Shown here piece by piece: positions 1 to 7,252 of a stretch of 40,003 bases of DNA. The stretch's first letter is position 1, and every line of letters starts with the position of its first letter. The translations under genes were made by a program, and so were the position numbers. The DNA lies in IMG/VR virus record IMGVR_UViG_3300021509_000004, positions 1-40,003 of that record. The stretch is one strand, 5' to 3'. The notes under the pieces are model-generated. The model saw nothing but the letters and a program-made list of their open reading frames with translations. It was not told the origin of the DNA and searched no databases. The DNA comes from a virus.

Positions 1-1
1 C

Positions 2-835
2 ATTGTAATGCGTAATTGTGCCTGGCAAACCTTAAATGAAAATCAGCGCATTTTAATGTTGCCGCTGGAGATGGGGGCCGAAAGCTGGCTAATGCGGATT
101 GTCTCGGCTATTGTGCGCGTGCCCCAGGCCGACCTTGAGCGGGGGCTGCCCACTAAGCGGCTTGACCTGACCGAGGCCAGACTTCAGGCGATAGAAAGCG
201 ACCAGCTAAAGGGCCTGTGGCGGGAAGTTCAGGCGGCTTTCGAGCTTATGGCAGGCTGGCCCGTAGACATCTGGACGGCCTCCGACTGTAATACTTTTCT
301 GCTGCACGAGTTGCTAGAGGAGAAGAAACAGCAGGGCATAGATTATCCGCTTGTCATCCTGGATTATGTCGAGCAGCTTAGCGATGTAGGGGAGACAGAA
401 GGCTCAACGGCCAAAGTAGATTTTATCGTGACCCGCCTGACAAACTTTGCACAGCAATACAACACAGCAATTTTAGCTATATGGCCGATGACAAAGGAGG
501 GGATGAAAACGGCGCGTCCGCGCTTTTCATCTCTCAGACAGAGCGCAATGCCCCTGTATTCAGCGGATACCATCCTGATGATGTCATCTCCTCAGTTACA
601 TGATATGCGGATGGGCGATACCGATGTAGCCCAACTGCCGCCGAAGATAAGGGTAGACATCCGAGTGGACAAAGCGCGCATTAGCGGCGGCTCGTTGGGG
701 ACGGCCAGCCTGTGGTTTTATCCGCCCGTTGGCGTGTATCAGGATTTGCAGCCACTAACTCGTTTCGAGATTCAGCGGTATAAGGATTTTATATTACACA
801 TAGAGGAAGAAGAGGAGGGAGGTGATGAGGAATGA
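2..835 (+). CDS. Replicative DNA helicase, DnaB-like ATPase domain (5' end cut by window)
   Basis: The reading frame is open to the left edge, so the N-terminus, including the Walker A loop, lies outside the window. What remains looks like the RecA-fold C-terminal half of a DnaB/gp4-type replicative helicase. It has a LEM-type motif (LEMGAESWLMR) shortly after where Walker A should be, a Walker B strand LVILDYVEQL near residue 115, the strand ending in AIWPMTKEG where DnaB proteins have the conserved Q/T region, and a late basic motif (RVDKARISGG) like the DnaB K-x-R segment. It would unwind DNA at the phage fork with the primase and polymerase encoded downstream. It ends in an acidic tail and overlaps the next gene through ATGA. 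KaiC/RadA-like ATPases are the main alternative, but the primase and Pol A context favours a helicase. Confidence 0.8.
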   Translation: MVMRNCAWQTLNENQRILMLPLEMGAESWLMRIVSAIVRVPQADLERGLPTKRLDLTEARLQAIESDQLKGLWREVQAAFELMAGWPVDIWTASDCNTFLLHELLEEKKQQGIDYPLVILDYVEQLSDVGETEGSTAKVDFIVTRLTNFAQQYNTAILAIWPMTKEGMKTARPRFSSLRQSAMPLYSADTILMMSSPQLHDMRMGDTDVAQLPPKIRVDIRVDKARISGGSLGTASLWFYPPVGVYQDLQPLTRFEIQRYKDFILHIEEEEEGGDEE

Positions 836-1035
836 ATGTGCAGTTTCGGTTAACCTCTGCTAAACTGAAAGGAAATGAGCTGGTTCTAAATTTTGAGGAC
901 GTAACACCTTTCCGGCTTCATAATATGGTGCAGCGTGTGCTGGAGACAGCCTGCAAAGGAAAGGAAAACGTCAGCATTACACTCAAACTTTTCTTTAATG
1001 ATAAGGAGGGAGAGGATGGACACAAAGAAGTATGA
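832..1035 (+). CDS. Hypothetical protein, 67 aa
   Basis: This small gene starts inside the stop codon of the helicase (ATGA overlap), typical of translational coupling, and sits behind GGAGG in the helicase tail. The product alternates beta-like strands (VQFRLTSAKL, ELVLNFEDV, VSITLKLFF) with one short helix, so a small compact alpha/beta fold is plausible. No family is recognised. It overlaps the start of the next gene by about 20 bases. Its place between helicase and nucleotide-metabolism genes suggests an accessory role in replication, but nothing in the sequence shows this directly. Confidence 0.65.
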   Translation: MNVQFRLTSAKLKGNELVLNFEDVTPFRLHNMVQRVLETACKGKENVSITLKLFFNDKEGEDGHKEV

Positions 1036-1345
1036 TGAAGCGTTCGCGGCAAACTGTGCCGACCTGCTGGAGACAAACCGGCGCAAGCGTCACGATTATG
1101 CCAGCGACGATGACCCGCTTAGCAACTTCCGTTTTGTCGCCTTTGTCCTGGACTTTGCCGTGCAGAAGGGGGTGCGGGGACGGGCGCTGGTTTATCTGAC
1201 GCATCTTGCCACGAAGATGGCCCGCCTGATTGAGTTGTTGGGGACGGGCAAAGTCCCGAAGAACGAAAGCATTGACGATTCGCTACGTGACCTGGGGGTT
1301 TACAGCCAAATCTGGCGGACTGATTTACAAACGGAGGAGGAGTAA
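1016..1345 (+). CDS. DUF1599/Nmad1-like (MazG-like all-alpha) protein
   Basis: The chosen ATG at 1016 follows AAGGAGGGAGAGG; an open frame further upstream lacks this signal. The 109-residue product is all-helical. Its pattern fits the DUF1599 group, also called nucleotide modification associated domain 1: K-Y-D-E near the N-terminus, a central HLATKMARLIEL helix, and the closing motif ESIDDSLRDLGVY, matching the E-S-x-x-D-x-L-x-D-L-x-x-Y signature. These proteins are distantly related to MazG/dUTPase-type NTP pyrophosphohydrolases and recur in phages with altered nucleotide pools. A role in nucleotide metabolism is inferred from the family and from the deoxyribosyltransferase-like gene downstream. 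The substrate is not visible from the sequence. Confidence 0.7.
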   Translation: MDTKKYDEAFAANCADLLETNRRKRHDYASDDDPLSNFRFVAFVLDFAVQKGVRGRALVYLTHLATKMARLIELLGTGKVPKNESIDDSLRDLGVYSQIWRTDLQTEEE

Positions 1346-1346
1346 A

Positions 1347-1919
1347 ATGGCAACGACAGTTGAGGAAATTTTAGGCGTTATGGAGGCCCCGATTGAGGAG
1401 GCCGAAGCTCCGGTTGAGGAGGATTGCCCGGTGGTGGAGGAGGGCAACGAAATGGAGGATGTGGATTTCCCCGAAGGGGTAGAAGTTACCCTTGATACAC
1501 AGAAATATCTCTGGCCCCTGGGCCACATTGGGATGAAGATTGTCGTCTATTCCTGGGACGACCTCCTCCAACTTGTGGAGGATTGGATTGCTTTCCAGGA
1601 TGACCTCAAAGCGGCCTATGCTGACCGCCTGGCCGAAGTCTATGACAGGGTTAGGTATGAGGCTGACGAGGACGAAGATGAAGAGGAGGTGGGGACTGGC
1701 CCCACAACCGAGCAGTGGCGCACCATTTTTAGCCTCGGCAACCAGAAGGGCGTCTACGTCAAGAAGGCATACCCTAACATCGGCCAGGCTACGCCCAGGG
1801 AAGTCAAGCGTATTATTGCCGAGCTAAGGGCAATGCCCGATAAGGGGGCGCAGGACGAGGAGGAAGAGACCGGCCCGGCTCGCCTTCGCAAGCGGGTGAA
1901 ACGAGCAAGGAGGCGATAA
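1347..1919 (+). CDS. Acidic hypothetical protein, 190 aa
   Basis: It starts at ATG 1347 behind GGAGGAGGAGT, immediately after the previous stop. The N-terminal 45 residues are very rich in Glu and Pro and probably disordered. A middle helical segment (residues about 60-100) is followed by a second acidic stretch. A C-terminal region then reads TEQWRTIFSLG, a short loop, and PREVKRIIAEL. That last part resembles the short motif (residues Q-x-x-x-I-x-x-L ... T-x-x-E-A-x-x-x-I-x-x-L) found in many phage and plasmid single-strand DNA-handling proteins. This likeness is weak. The tail is basic (RKRVKRARRR), giving a strongly polar protein with acidic front and basic end. The gene overlaps its downstream neighbour by one base (TAATG). 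Confidence 0.65.
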   Translation: MATTVEEILGVMEAPIEEAEAPVEEDCPVVEEGNEMEDVDFPEGVEVTLDTQKYLWPLGHIGMKIVVYSWDDLLQLVEDWIAFQDDLKAAYADRLAEVYDRVRYEADEDEDEEEVGTGPTTEQWRTIFSLGNQKGVYVKKAYPNIGQATPREVKRIIAELRAMPDKGAQDEEEETGPARLRKRVKRARRR

Positions 1920-2140
1920 TGGACGTTATGAAATACGAAGCCCTTGTCTTCTATGTAGGGCCAAACGGGGAGACGTGCACCTATCGTCAAACCTTCCCCT
2001 CTTTGTGGAGGGCGCTTGATTGGGCCTCAGCCGCTATGCGACAGCAAGTTTACTTGCAAGTCAATCACGAATACCTCTTCGTCAAACCCACACTCATTAA
2101 AGTGCGGGAGATAGGAAGTGATGTATTGGAGGAGGCATAA
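1919..2140 (+). CDS. Hypothetical protein, 73 aa
   Basis: This gene is translationally coupled to the gene before it (TAATG overlap, with AGGAGGCG just upstream). The 73-residue product has two predicted beta strands around a central helix (SLWRALDWASAAMRQQ) and aromatic residues typical of a small globular domain. No family is recognised. It directly precedes the Cas4-like nuclease gene, whose ATG follows its stop codon without a gap, so the two are likely co-translated. Confidence 0.6.
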   Translation: MDVMKYEALVFYVGPNGETCTYRQTFPSLWRALDWASAAMRQQVYLQVNHEYLFVKPTLIKVREIGSDVLEEA

Positions 2141-2965
2141 ATGATTAAGGGCGTTCGCTGCCCCGTAACAGGCGAAAAGGTTTCCACCGAAGATTGCCTC
2201 CGTTGTTCAGTAGAGTTTCCCTTTCGTTGCCCCTGGGACACAGTGACATTGGCGAGTATGTTACACAATCGGAATGTCAAGGGGCTGTCTGTTACGGAGG
2301 TGATGACCGACCAAATTCGGCGAAGTCTACTCACCCACCTTGTGGACTACTATATCGAGCCACAACACGGCTACTACTCGGCGCGGGGGCGGACGATACA
2401 CGACGGACAGGAGATAGCCGCAGCGAAGTTTCTGACCGATGAAATCGAGGTAGAAACCGAAAAGCGGCTAAGCATAAATGTCGGTGGCTTTGACTTGTCG
2501 GGGAAGTTCGACATATACTATGTGCGGCGGGGCTTACTTCTGGATTATAAAAGCACGTCCCGCATTCCAGAAGAGCCGCGTCCCAATCACATCCAGCAAC
2601 TTAACGCATATGTATATATTCTGCGAAAGAATGGCTACACCGTCAACGAGGCGGGCCTGGTATATATGACTTTCTCTAAGGAAGAGATGATGCCTGTGGA
2701 GATATGGCCGCCCGATGAGACGGAAGCGTTGCTGGAGGAGTTAATTCCCTTTTATGTCGAATATCTCCACAAGCATAAAGTCCCTCCGCGCTCAGCCTGT
2801 GTTGATGCGCAGTCGGCTTGGGTTTGTCGTTTCTGTCCGTTTCAGCGCTTTTGCAAAGAGCACCCTACGGAATTTGTTCTCCCTGAGAGGTGGTTGAGTG
2901 ACGAATGGAGGGAGATATGGGCAAATGTGTTCGATACCGCCACTATAAACGCAAAGCTGAGTTAA
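2141..2965 (+). CDS. Cas4/RecB-type PD-(D/E)XK nuclease with Fe-S cysteines
   Basis: The 274-residue protein carries the RecB/Cas4 nuclease motifs: H87 in RGRTIHDG, D124 in GKFDIYY, D135-Y-K137 as the (D/E)XK motif, and Q-L-N-A-Y as the downstream QxxxY-like motif. C-terminal C229-x2-C232-x5-C238 has the spacing of the [4Fe-4S]-binding cysteines of Cas4 and AddB proteins, whose fourth ligand is an N-terminal Cys. The N-terminus holds C7, C19-x2-C22 and C30, more than a single ligand would need, so a small zinc-binding element is also possible. Family members are exonucleases that process DNA ends. Lying between helicase and primase genes, it is probably the phage replication/recombination exonuclease. 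There is no CRISPR array in the window, so a CRISPR adaptation role is not supported. Confidence 0.85.
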   Translation: MIKGVRCPVTGEKVSTEDCLRCSVEFPFRCPWDTVTLASMLHNRNVKGLSVTEVMTDQIRRSLLTHLVDYYIEPQHGYYSARGRTIHDGQEIAAAKFLTDEIEVETEKRLSINVGGFDLSGKFDIYYVRRGLLLDYKSTSRIPEEPRPNHIQQLNAYVYILRKNGYTVNEAGLVYMTFSKEEMMPVEIWPPDETEALLEELIPFYVEYLHKHKVPPRSACVDAQSAWVCRFCPFQRFCKEHPTEFVLPERWLSDEWREIWANVFDTATINAKLS

Positions 2966-3828
2966 TCAGAGAACACATTGACTGGCGCGATGTGTTTGGA
3001 ACGGGCCACCTCCGATGCTTTAATCCCGAACACAAGGACGAACACCCGTCGGCCTATGTGTATCCTGACGGTATCTTCTGCTTCGGCTGCCATCATACTC
3101 TGACTGACATCTTCGAGGCTGTGCGCTTCTACTTCGGGTGGGGGTATACGGAAGCCCTGCGGAAGCTGTGGCCGATAGCTGTGAAGGAGGCCCGCTTGAA
3201 TGTCAAGCAGAAGCGCACACGGCCCATACCGGATAACGTCTGGCAGGAGTGGGTAGACGCGCTGGACGCTGCCGGTGCTGCCGAGCTATGTCGGCGATAT
3301 GCGCTGAATACGGCGGTTATCAAAGAGAGGAAGTTAGGATATACAGGGGTGGCATTTTCCATCCCGCACTTTGGAATGGACGGGAAGTGTTGGGGAGTAA
3401 AGTTTCGGGCTGACCCCCGGAAAGAAGTGAAAGGCCCAAAGTATTGGGCATTAAAACCTTCCCTGTTTGATTGCCTATACCCTGCCGCCCACTTTTTGCA
3501 ATACCGACAAAGCCCGCCTCCCGATTTGTGGTTGGTTGAAGGGGAGTTCGATGCTATGGCGCTACACTCGCGTGGATACCCTGCGTTGGCCCTGCCTTCC
3601 GGGGTATCCACGCCCCTGGAAAAGTGGGAGGACTTCTGGAAACAACTCGAACAGGCAGGCACGTTCATCTGGCTGTGTTTCGACAACGATGATGCAGGCA
3701 GGGCGGGCACGGTCAGGGCAACTGACTACTTTAAGAAAGTTACTCCCGACCTGATAGTGGGGCAGCAGTTATGGGAAGGAGACGCTAAGGACATTGCCGA
3801 ATATCTGCGGGACGGGGGTACAATATGA
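2917..3828 (+). CDS. DNA primase (CHC2 zinc finger plus TOPRIM)
   Basis: The ATG at 2917 lies five bases after GGAGG; an in-frame ATG at 2905 has no such signal. The product has 303 residues. The CHC2 zinc-binding domain is at residues 34-58 with ligands C34, H39, C55 and C58. A TOPRIM catalytic domain follows, with the glutamate motif LWLVEGEFDAM near residue 207 and the metal-binding DNDDAG near residue 256. It synthesises RNA primers at the replication fork. There is no fused helicase domain as in T7 gp4; the helicase is the separate gene at the left edge. The 5' end overlaps the nuclease gene by about 49 bases, and the 3' end overlaps the next gene through ATGA. Confidence 0.92.
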   Translation: MGKCVRYRHYKRKAELIREHIDWRDVFGTGHLRCFNPEHKDEHPSAYVYPDGIFCFGCHHTLTDIFEAVRFYFGWGYTEALRKLWPIAVKEARLNVKQKRTRPIPDNVWQEWVDALDAAGAAELCRRYALNTAVIKERKLGYTGVAFSIPHFGMDGKCWGVKFRADPRKEVKGPKYWALKPSLFDCLYPAAHFLQYRQSPPPDLWLVEGEFDAMALHSRGYPALALPSGVSTPLEKWEDFWKQLEQAGTFIWLCFDNDDAGRAGTVRATDYFKKVTPDLIVGQQLWEGDAKDIAEYLRDGGTI

Positions 3829-4463
3829 GTAAACGATTTTCAATGCGCACACAAATGCAAGTGGGCCAATCAGGTTTCAAAGAACTAATGCGTTTGTGTC
3901 AGAAGCGTTTCGGGACTTTCCGAGATTATAGCGCCGACCAGAAGAAACAGCGAATGGGTGTAGACTGCTGGCTGCCCGGCTATGGCTACGTTGAGGTCAA
4001 GACTGACACACACAAATCAGGCAACTTCTTTATGGAATATGTGTGCGCTAACAAGCCTTCCGGCATTATGACCAGTCAGGCCAAATGGTGGGCAATATAC
4101 CTTGTTAACCTGGGCCTGGTATATTTCCTCTATGTGCCGGGCGTGCGGCGCTGGATTAAACAAAACCTGGGGTGGCTTGAACAGCGCTATAAGCGCACGA
4201 TATGGTCTGAAGAGGCTGAGCACGCCTGGAGTGCCTTTGGCCTTGTCATTCCCCGCGACTTTCTTATTCTTCCGGGCAAGGCCGTCATTTACCGGGTAGA
4301 GGATGACGAGTTGGTTTTAATTGCCGGAAGAGAACCGATAAGGAGGAGGCGAAATGTTAACCGTGTATCTGGCCGGGACGATGAGGGGCAAGCCGACGAC
4401 GTGGCGGACGACGGTGATGGAGGCGACGAAAGCGGAGGCGGAGAAGGAGGGCAAGAGGCTTGA
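3825..4463 (+). CDS. PD-(D/E)XK endonuclease-like protein
   Basis: The product has 212 residues. A clear nuclease core reads G-V-D47 in RMGVDCWLPGYGY followed by E57-V-K59 in YVEVKTD, the D-x9-ExK geometry of small PD-(D/E)XK enzymes such as Holliday junction resolvases and restriction-like nucleases. A basic N-terminus and a helix before D47 complete the usual core. The last 40 residues are low-complexity (Arg, then Asp/Gly/Glu). They lie in the stretch that overlaps the following gene by 110 bases in another frame, so they look like a tail grown by loss of an earlier stop. A role in recombination or branched-DNA processing is inferred from fold and context; the substrate is unknown. Confidence 0.75.
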   Translation: MSKRFSMRTQMQVGQSGFKELMRLCQKRFGTFRDYSADQKKQRMGVDCWLPGYGYVEVKTDTHKSGNFFMEYVCANKPSGIMTSQAKWWAIYLVNLGLVYFLYVPGVRRWIKQNLGWLEQRYKRTIWSEEAEHAWSAFGLVIPRDFLILPGKAVIYRVEDDELVLIAGREPIRRRRNVNRVSGRDDEGQADDVADDGDGGDESGGGEGGQEA

Positions 4464-4815
4464 CGACCTCATCACCTTCCTTAACCCTGTGGCCTCCCAC
4501 GAGGGGGGCAGTGTTCAGACCGTCTCCAACTATGCCACCTGCGCGTCCGACCTGGGGATGGTGGACAAAGCCGACCTCGTTGTCTTCTACGATGGCGAGG
4601 AGATGAGCGAGGGCGGCCTGCTGGAATTCGGCTACGCCGTTGGTTCAGCTAAGCCGGTGTGGGTTTGGACACGACGGCATTTCCTCCATCCCCTCAAAGC
4701 AGGAATGGCTCGCTACATCTTTAGCGATGTGGAAGCCCTGGCGAAGGCCCTGGTAACGTTGGCCACAAAGAAGAGCGAACTGCTCGCGGCTTACGAGAAA
4801 GTCTACGGGCAATAG
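4354..4815 (+). CDS. Nucleoside 2-deoxyribosyltransferase-like protein
   Basis: The start at 4354 follows AAGGAGGAGGCGA, well inside the preceding gene. The 153-residue protein opens with the strand VYLAGTM typical of the Rossmann-like nucleoside 2-deoxyribosyltransferase family. It continues with KADLVVFYDG (D74 and D80) and the signature MSEGGLLEFGYAVG, where E91 sits at the place of the catalytic nucleophile. Family enzymes exchange bases on deoxyribonucleosides or hydrolyse (deoxy)nucleoside monophosphates. In a phage this would serve nucleotide salvage, pool control or production of a modified base. The DUF1599-like gene upstream supports a nucleotide-metabolism theme, but the specific reaction cannot be read from the sequence. 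Confidence 0.8.
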   Translation: MLTVYLAGTMRGKPTTWRTTVMEATKAEAEKEGKRLDDLITFLNPVASHEGGSVQTVSNYATCASDLGMVDKADLVVFYDGEEMSEGGLLEFGYAVGSAKPVWVWTRRHFLHPLKAGMARYIFSDVEALAKALVTLATKKSELLAAYEKVYGQ

Positions 4816-4824
4816 GAGGGCAAG

Positions 4825-5013
4825 ATGAAAGAGAAACTCCCCATCTATCTATTACGCCTGGGCGTGGGCGGGCTGATTGTCATTCCGACCATAATCGGGG
4901 TAACTCGCTATCCTGACCAAACCGCCCGTGCCATAGCCTGTTTAGGTGCGCTAGGTCTGACATACCTGGTTGGGTATGTTGTTCTGGCAGAGCTTAAAGG
5001 ATTGTGGGGTTAG
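4825..5013 (+). CDS. Small two-helix membrane protein, 62 aa
   Basis: This gene follows AGGAGGGCAAG with good spacing. The 62-residue product contains two hydrophobic helices (about residues 8-25 and 36-56) separated by a short polar loop, RYPDQTAR. It is most likely an inner-membrane protein with both ends on the same side. It stands alone among cytoplasmic replication proteins, so its function is unclear. A membrane tether for the replication complex or a superinfection-exclusion protein are guesses. It ends six bases before the preferred start of the DNA polymerase. Confidence 0.65.
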   Translation: MKEKLPIYLLRLGVGGLIVIPTIIGVTRYPDQTARAIACLGALGLTYLVGYVVLAELKGLWG

Positions 5014-5018
5014 GAACT

Positions 5019-6887
5019 ATGCATATTGTGACCGACCCGGTAGCATTAAGCGAAATAATTAACAAGTTAAAAGGCAAGGCCGTCGCCGTTGACCTGGAGT
5101 GCACGGGCAATGATTACCTGACCGACCGGGTTATAGGAATTGGGCTGGCTAATGCGGAAGACGAATGGTTCATTCCTGCGGAAGCCATTCCCAACTGGCC
5201 GGAGTTTATGAGGCAACTCTGGCTGGAGAACCGCACGCGCGTCATTGCACACAACCTGGCCTTTGACCAGCTTTTCTTCCTTAAGCACAACTGTCGCGTT
5301 CCTGCCGATTGCAACCTGGACACAATGGGCCTGGCCCATCTCTACAACGAGATGGCCCCGTTGGGCCTGAAAAAGCTGGCAAAGCTGGTGCTGGACAGGG
5401 AGATGACACCCTGGAGTAAGGATTTAGAGGGGGAGGAGTTGGCGGCCTACTGTTGTGACGATGTGCGCGCCACCTATGACCTGGCGGTTTGGTATCTTAA
5501 AGCCTTATCGCCTGCCCTAAGCAAGCTATATCTCGACCATCTCCAGCCTCTGCCTGTGGTGGCAGCCCAAATGACGTGGGACGGCTGGGCACTCAGTAAA
5601 GAGGCCATCGAAGCTGACCGAGCCGCTTTGCAAGAGAAGCTGGACACCTTGTTGGGCAAGCTCGGTGGCTTGGGCCTGGAAAATCCCAACTCGCCCGCCC
5701 AGGTTGTCGAATGTCTGGAGAGGTTGGGGGCACAATGGAAACCGGGCGAAATGACGGGCACAGGCGCAAAGTCCGTAAATAAGGCGGTGCTAACCCGCTT
5801 TGCCTCGGAGGGGAATGAGGCCGTGCGACAACTTGCCCTATTGTTGCTGAAATATCGTAGTATAGCAAAGCTGGCGTCATACCTCTCGCCCCAAAAGGGG
5901 CGCGGCTTGCTGACGCATACGGTGGAGACGGAGTATGGGTATAGAGTTCATCCGCGCTGGCGCTGCTTCGGCCCTGCCACAGGGCGGTGGTCGTGTTCAG
6001 AACCCAACCTTCAACAAATCCCCTCCACCCGCAAGGGTCAGGTGGACGAGGAGGCCGCCCTTCACCCTCGGCGCTGGCTCTGTGGCGGCTATAACAAGCT
6101 GGTTGTAGCCGACCTGAGCCAGGCCGAGTTGCGGGTGTTGGCAGCGTTGTCCAACGACGAGCACTTGCGCTCGGCGTTTGCCAACGGCGAGGACATTCAC
6201 CGAGCCGTTGCCGCCCGCATTTTCAACATCACGCCTGCACAGGTCACGCCCGAACAGCGCTTCCTGGCTAAGACCATTAACTTCGCCATTCTCTATGGGG
6301 CAGGGGCAGGCCGGGTGGCGAGCGTAGCAAAGATAAGTAAGCGGGAAGCTGAGCAAGCTATGGCCCGTTTCTTCCAGGCATTTCCCAGGGTTTCCGCCTG
6401 GCGGCGGATGGTGATAGAGGAAGCCCAGGTCAGGGGCTATGTCTTGACCGCCTTTGGGCGGCCTCGGCGTCCTGTCTTGCTGAACTTCTTCGACCTGCTG
6501 AACTACGAAAGCGTTGAAGATGCCCCGCCCGGACACGACCGCTTGCGCTATGCTGCCTTCGAGCAGGAGTTGCGCAAGAAGGGCTTGACCCGCAACACCC
6601 TGACGGAGGATGACATCCGCTATCTTCAAGAGCGGGGCAAACGCCAATGCGTAAACGCCATCATTCAGGGCACGGTTGCCGACGTTATCAACAGGGCGCT
6701 TGTGCGTCTGTATAATTGGGGCTTCAAAATCGTAGGGCAAGTGCACGATGAGATTATAATCGAGGTTGAAGAGAGTGAGGCCGAGGACGCAGCCCGCGCC
6801 CTAGAGAAGGCAATGTATACCGACCTGAATGGAGTGAAGCTGACAGCGGAAGCCACGATTGGCTATACGTGGGAAGAGTGTCACTAG
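5019..6887 (+). CDS. polA-like: DNA polymerase, family A, with 3'-5' exonuclease domain
   Basis: The product has about 622 residues from the ATG at 5019, preceded by AGGA; a GTG fifteen bases upstream is possible. The N-terminal proofreading domain shows Exo I D25-L-E27, Exo II (AHNLAFDQLFF) and Exo III (YCCDDVRATYDL, about residues 145-155). No 5'-3' nuclease domain is present, as usual for phage enzymes. The polymerase domain has motif A (DLSQAELR at about 365), motif B (RFLAKTINFAILYG at about 414) and motif C (QVHDEI at about 574) with the catalytic aspartates intact. It is the replicative polymerase and acts with the helicase and primase of the same operon. The insert between motifs B and C (about 480-540) is longer than in bacterial Pol I. 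Confidence 0.96.
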   Translation: MHIVTDPVALSEIINKLKGKAVAVDLECTGNDYLTDRVIGIGLANAEDEWFIPAEAIPNWPEFMRQLWLENRTRVIAHNLAFDQLFFLKHNCRVPADCNLDTMGLAHLYNEMAPLGLKKLAKLVLDREMTPWSKDLEGEELAAYCCDDVRATYDLAVWYLKALSPALSKLYLDHLQPLPVVAAQMTWDGWALSKEAIEADRAALQEKLDTLLGKLGGLGLENPNSPAQVVECLERLGAQWKPGEMTGTGAKSVNKAVLTRFASEGNEAVRQLALLLLKYRSIAKLASYLSPQKGRGLLTHTVETEYGYRVHPRWRCFGPATGRWSCSEPNLQQIPSTRKGQVDEEAALHPRRWLCGGYNKLVVADLSQAELRVLAALSNDEHLRSAFANGEDIHRAVAARIFNITPAQVTPEQRFLAKTINFAILYGAGAGRVASVAKISKREAEQAMARFFQAFPRVSAWRRMVIEEAQVRGYVLTAFGRPRRPVLLNFFDLLNYESVEDAPPGHDRLRYAAFEQELRKKGLTRNTLTEDDIRYLQERGKRQCVNAIIQGTVADVINRALVRLYNWGFKIVGQVHDEIIIEVEESEAEDAARALEKAMYTDLNGVKLTAEATIGYTWEECH

Positions 6888-6898
6888 TCCTATTTTGT

Positions 6899-6925
6899 GT
6901 AACGAAAGTTACGTAGGAGGTAACT
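6899..6925 (+). promoter_or_regulatory. Bistable leader hairpin masking the ribosome binding site of the zinc-finger gene
   Basis: GTAAC (6899-6903) pairs with GTTAC (6908-6912) around a GAAA tetraloop. AGTTAC (6907-6912) can pair instead with GTAACT (6920-6925), which places AGGAGG (6915-6920) in or beside a seven-base loop just before the ATG at 6926. The two hairpins share the middle arm and exclude each other. This could tune translation of the zinc-finger protein. The stems are short and AT-rich, so the effect may be small. Confidence 0.4.
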
Positions 6926-7240
6926 ATGACGACAATAAATGTGCCGCAGGCCATCATCTCAGTGCGCTGTCCCCTGTGCGGGCAGATGATAGGCTGGAAT
7001 GTCTTTGCAGCCCACCTCGTTGAGAAGCACGGCGCTAACCCGGCCAGCACGCAGGAACATCGAGACGTGCGCGTGCCCGGCAGGGCCAGCGGCGGGACGT
7101 ATGGCTTCGAGCCAGCGGAATACAATCCGCAGGATGTCGAGCATACCTGTCCGTTGTGCTGGCAGCGAGGTGTGGTAGCGCAATTTCCCAACCTGTCGGA
7201 TTTTGCCGACCATCTGCGCAACGTGCACGGGGCTAGCTAG
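6926..7240 (+). CDS. Double C2H2 zinc-finger protein, 104 aa
   Basis: Two C2H2-type fingers are visible. The first runs CPLCGQ to HLVEKH (about residues 15-36). The second runs CPLCWQRG to HLRNVH (about residues 75-101). They are joined by a basic, Gly/Pro-containing linker. Each finger has a Cys-x2-Cys pair and a closing His-x3/4-His, a fold that binds DNA or mediates protein contacts. Small C2H2 proteins are known in phages, sometimes as transcription or host-takeover factors. The specific role here is not known. It follows polA after a 38-base gap holding the leader hairpin and is separately provided with a strong AGGAGG. Confidence 0.75.
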   Translation: MTTINVPQAIISVRCPLCGQMIGWNVFAAHLVEKHGANPASTQEHRDVRVPGRASGGTYGFEPAEYNPQDVEHTCPLCWQRGVVAQFPNLSDFADHLRNVHGAS

Positions 7241-7252
7241 GAAGGGGGAAGA

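Noticed and set aside
2905-2916. Primase start at ATG 2905
   Set aside because: No ribosome binding site precedes it, while GGAGG lies five bases before ATG 2917; the extra four residues add nothing to the domain.
5004-5018. GTG start for the DNA polymerase at 5004
   Set aside because: It would overlap the stop of the membrane protein gene. ATG 5019, just before the first strand of the exonuclease domain and with AGGA upstream, is more likely, though the evidence is modest.
5997-6746. Minus-strand open frame of 249 codons opposite the DNA polymerase
   Set aside because: The plus strand there encodes all conserved Pol A motifs; the antisense frame has no domain features or ribosome binding site.
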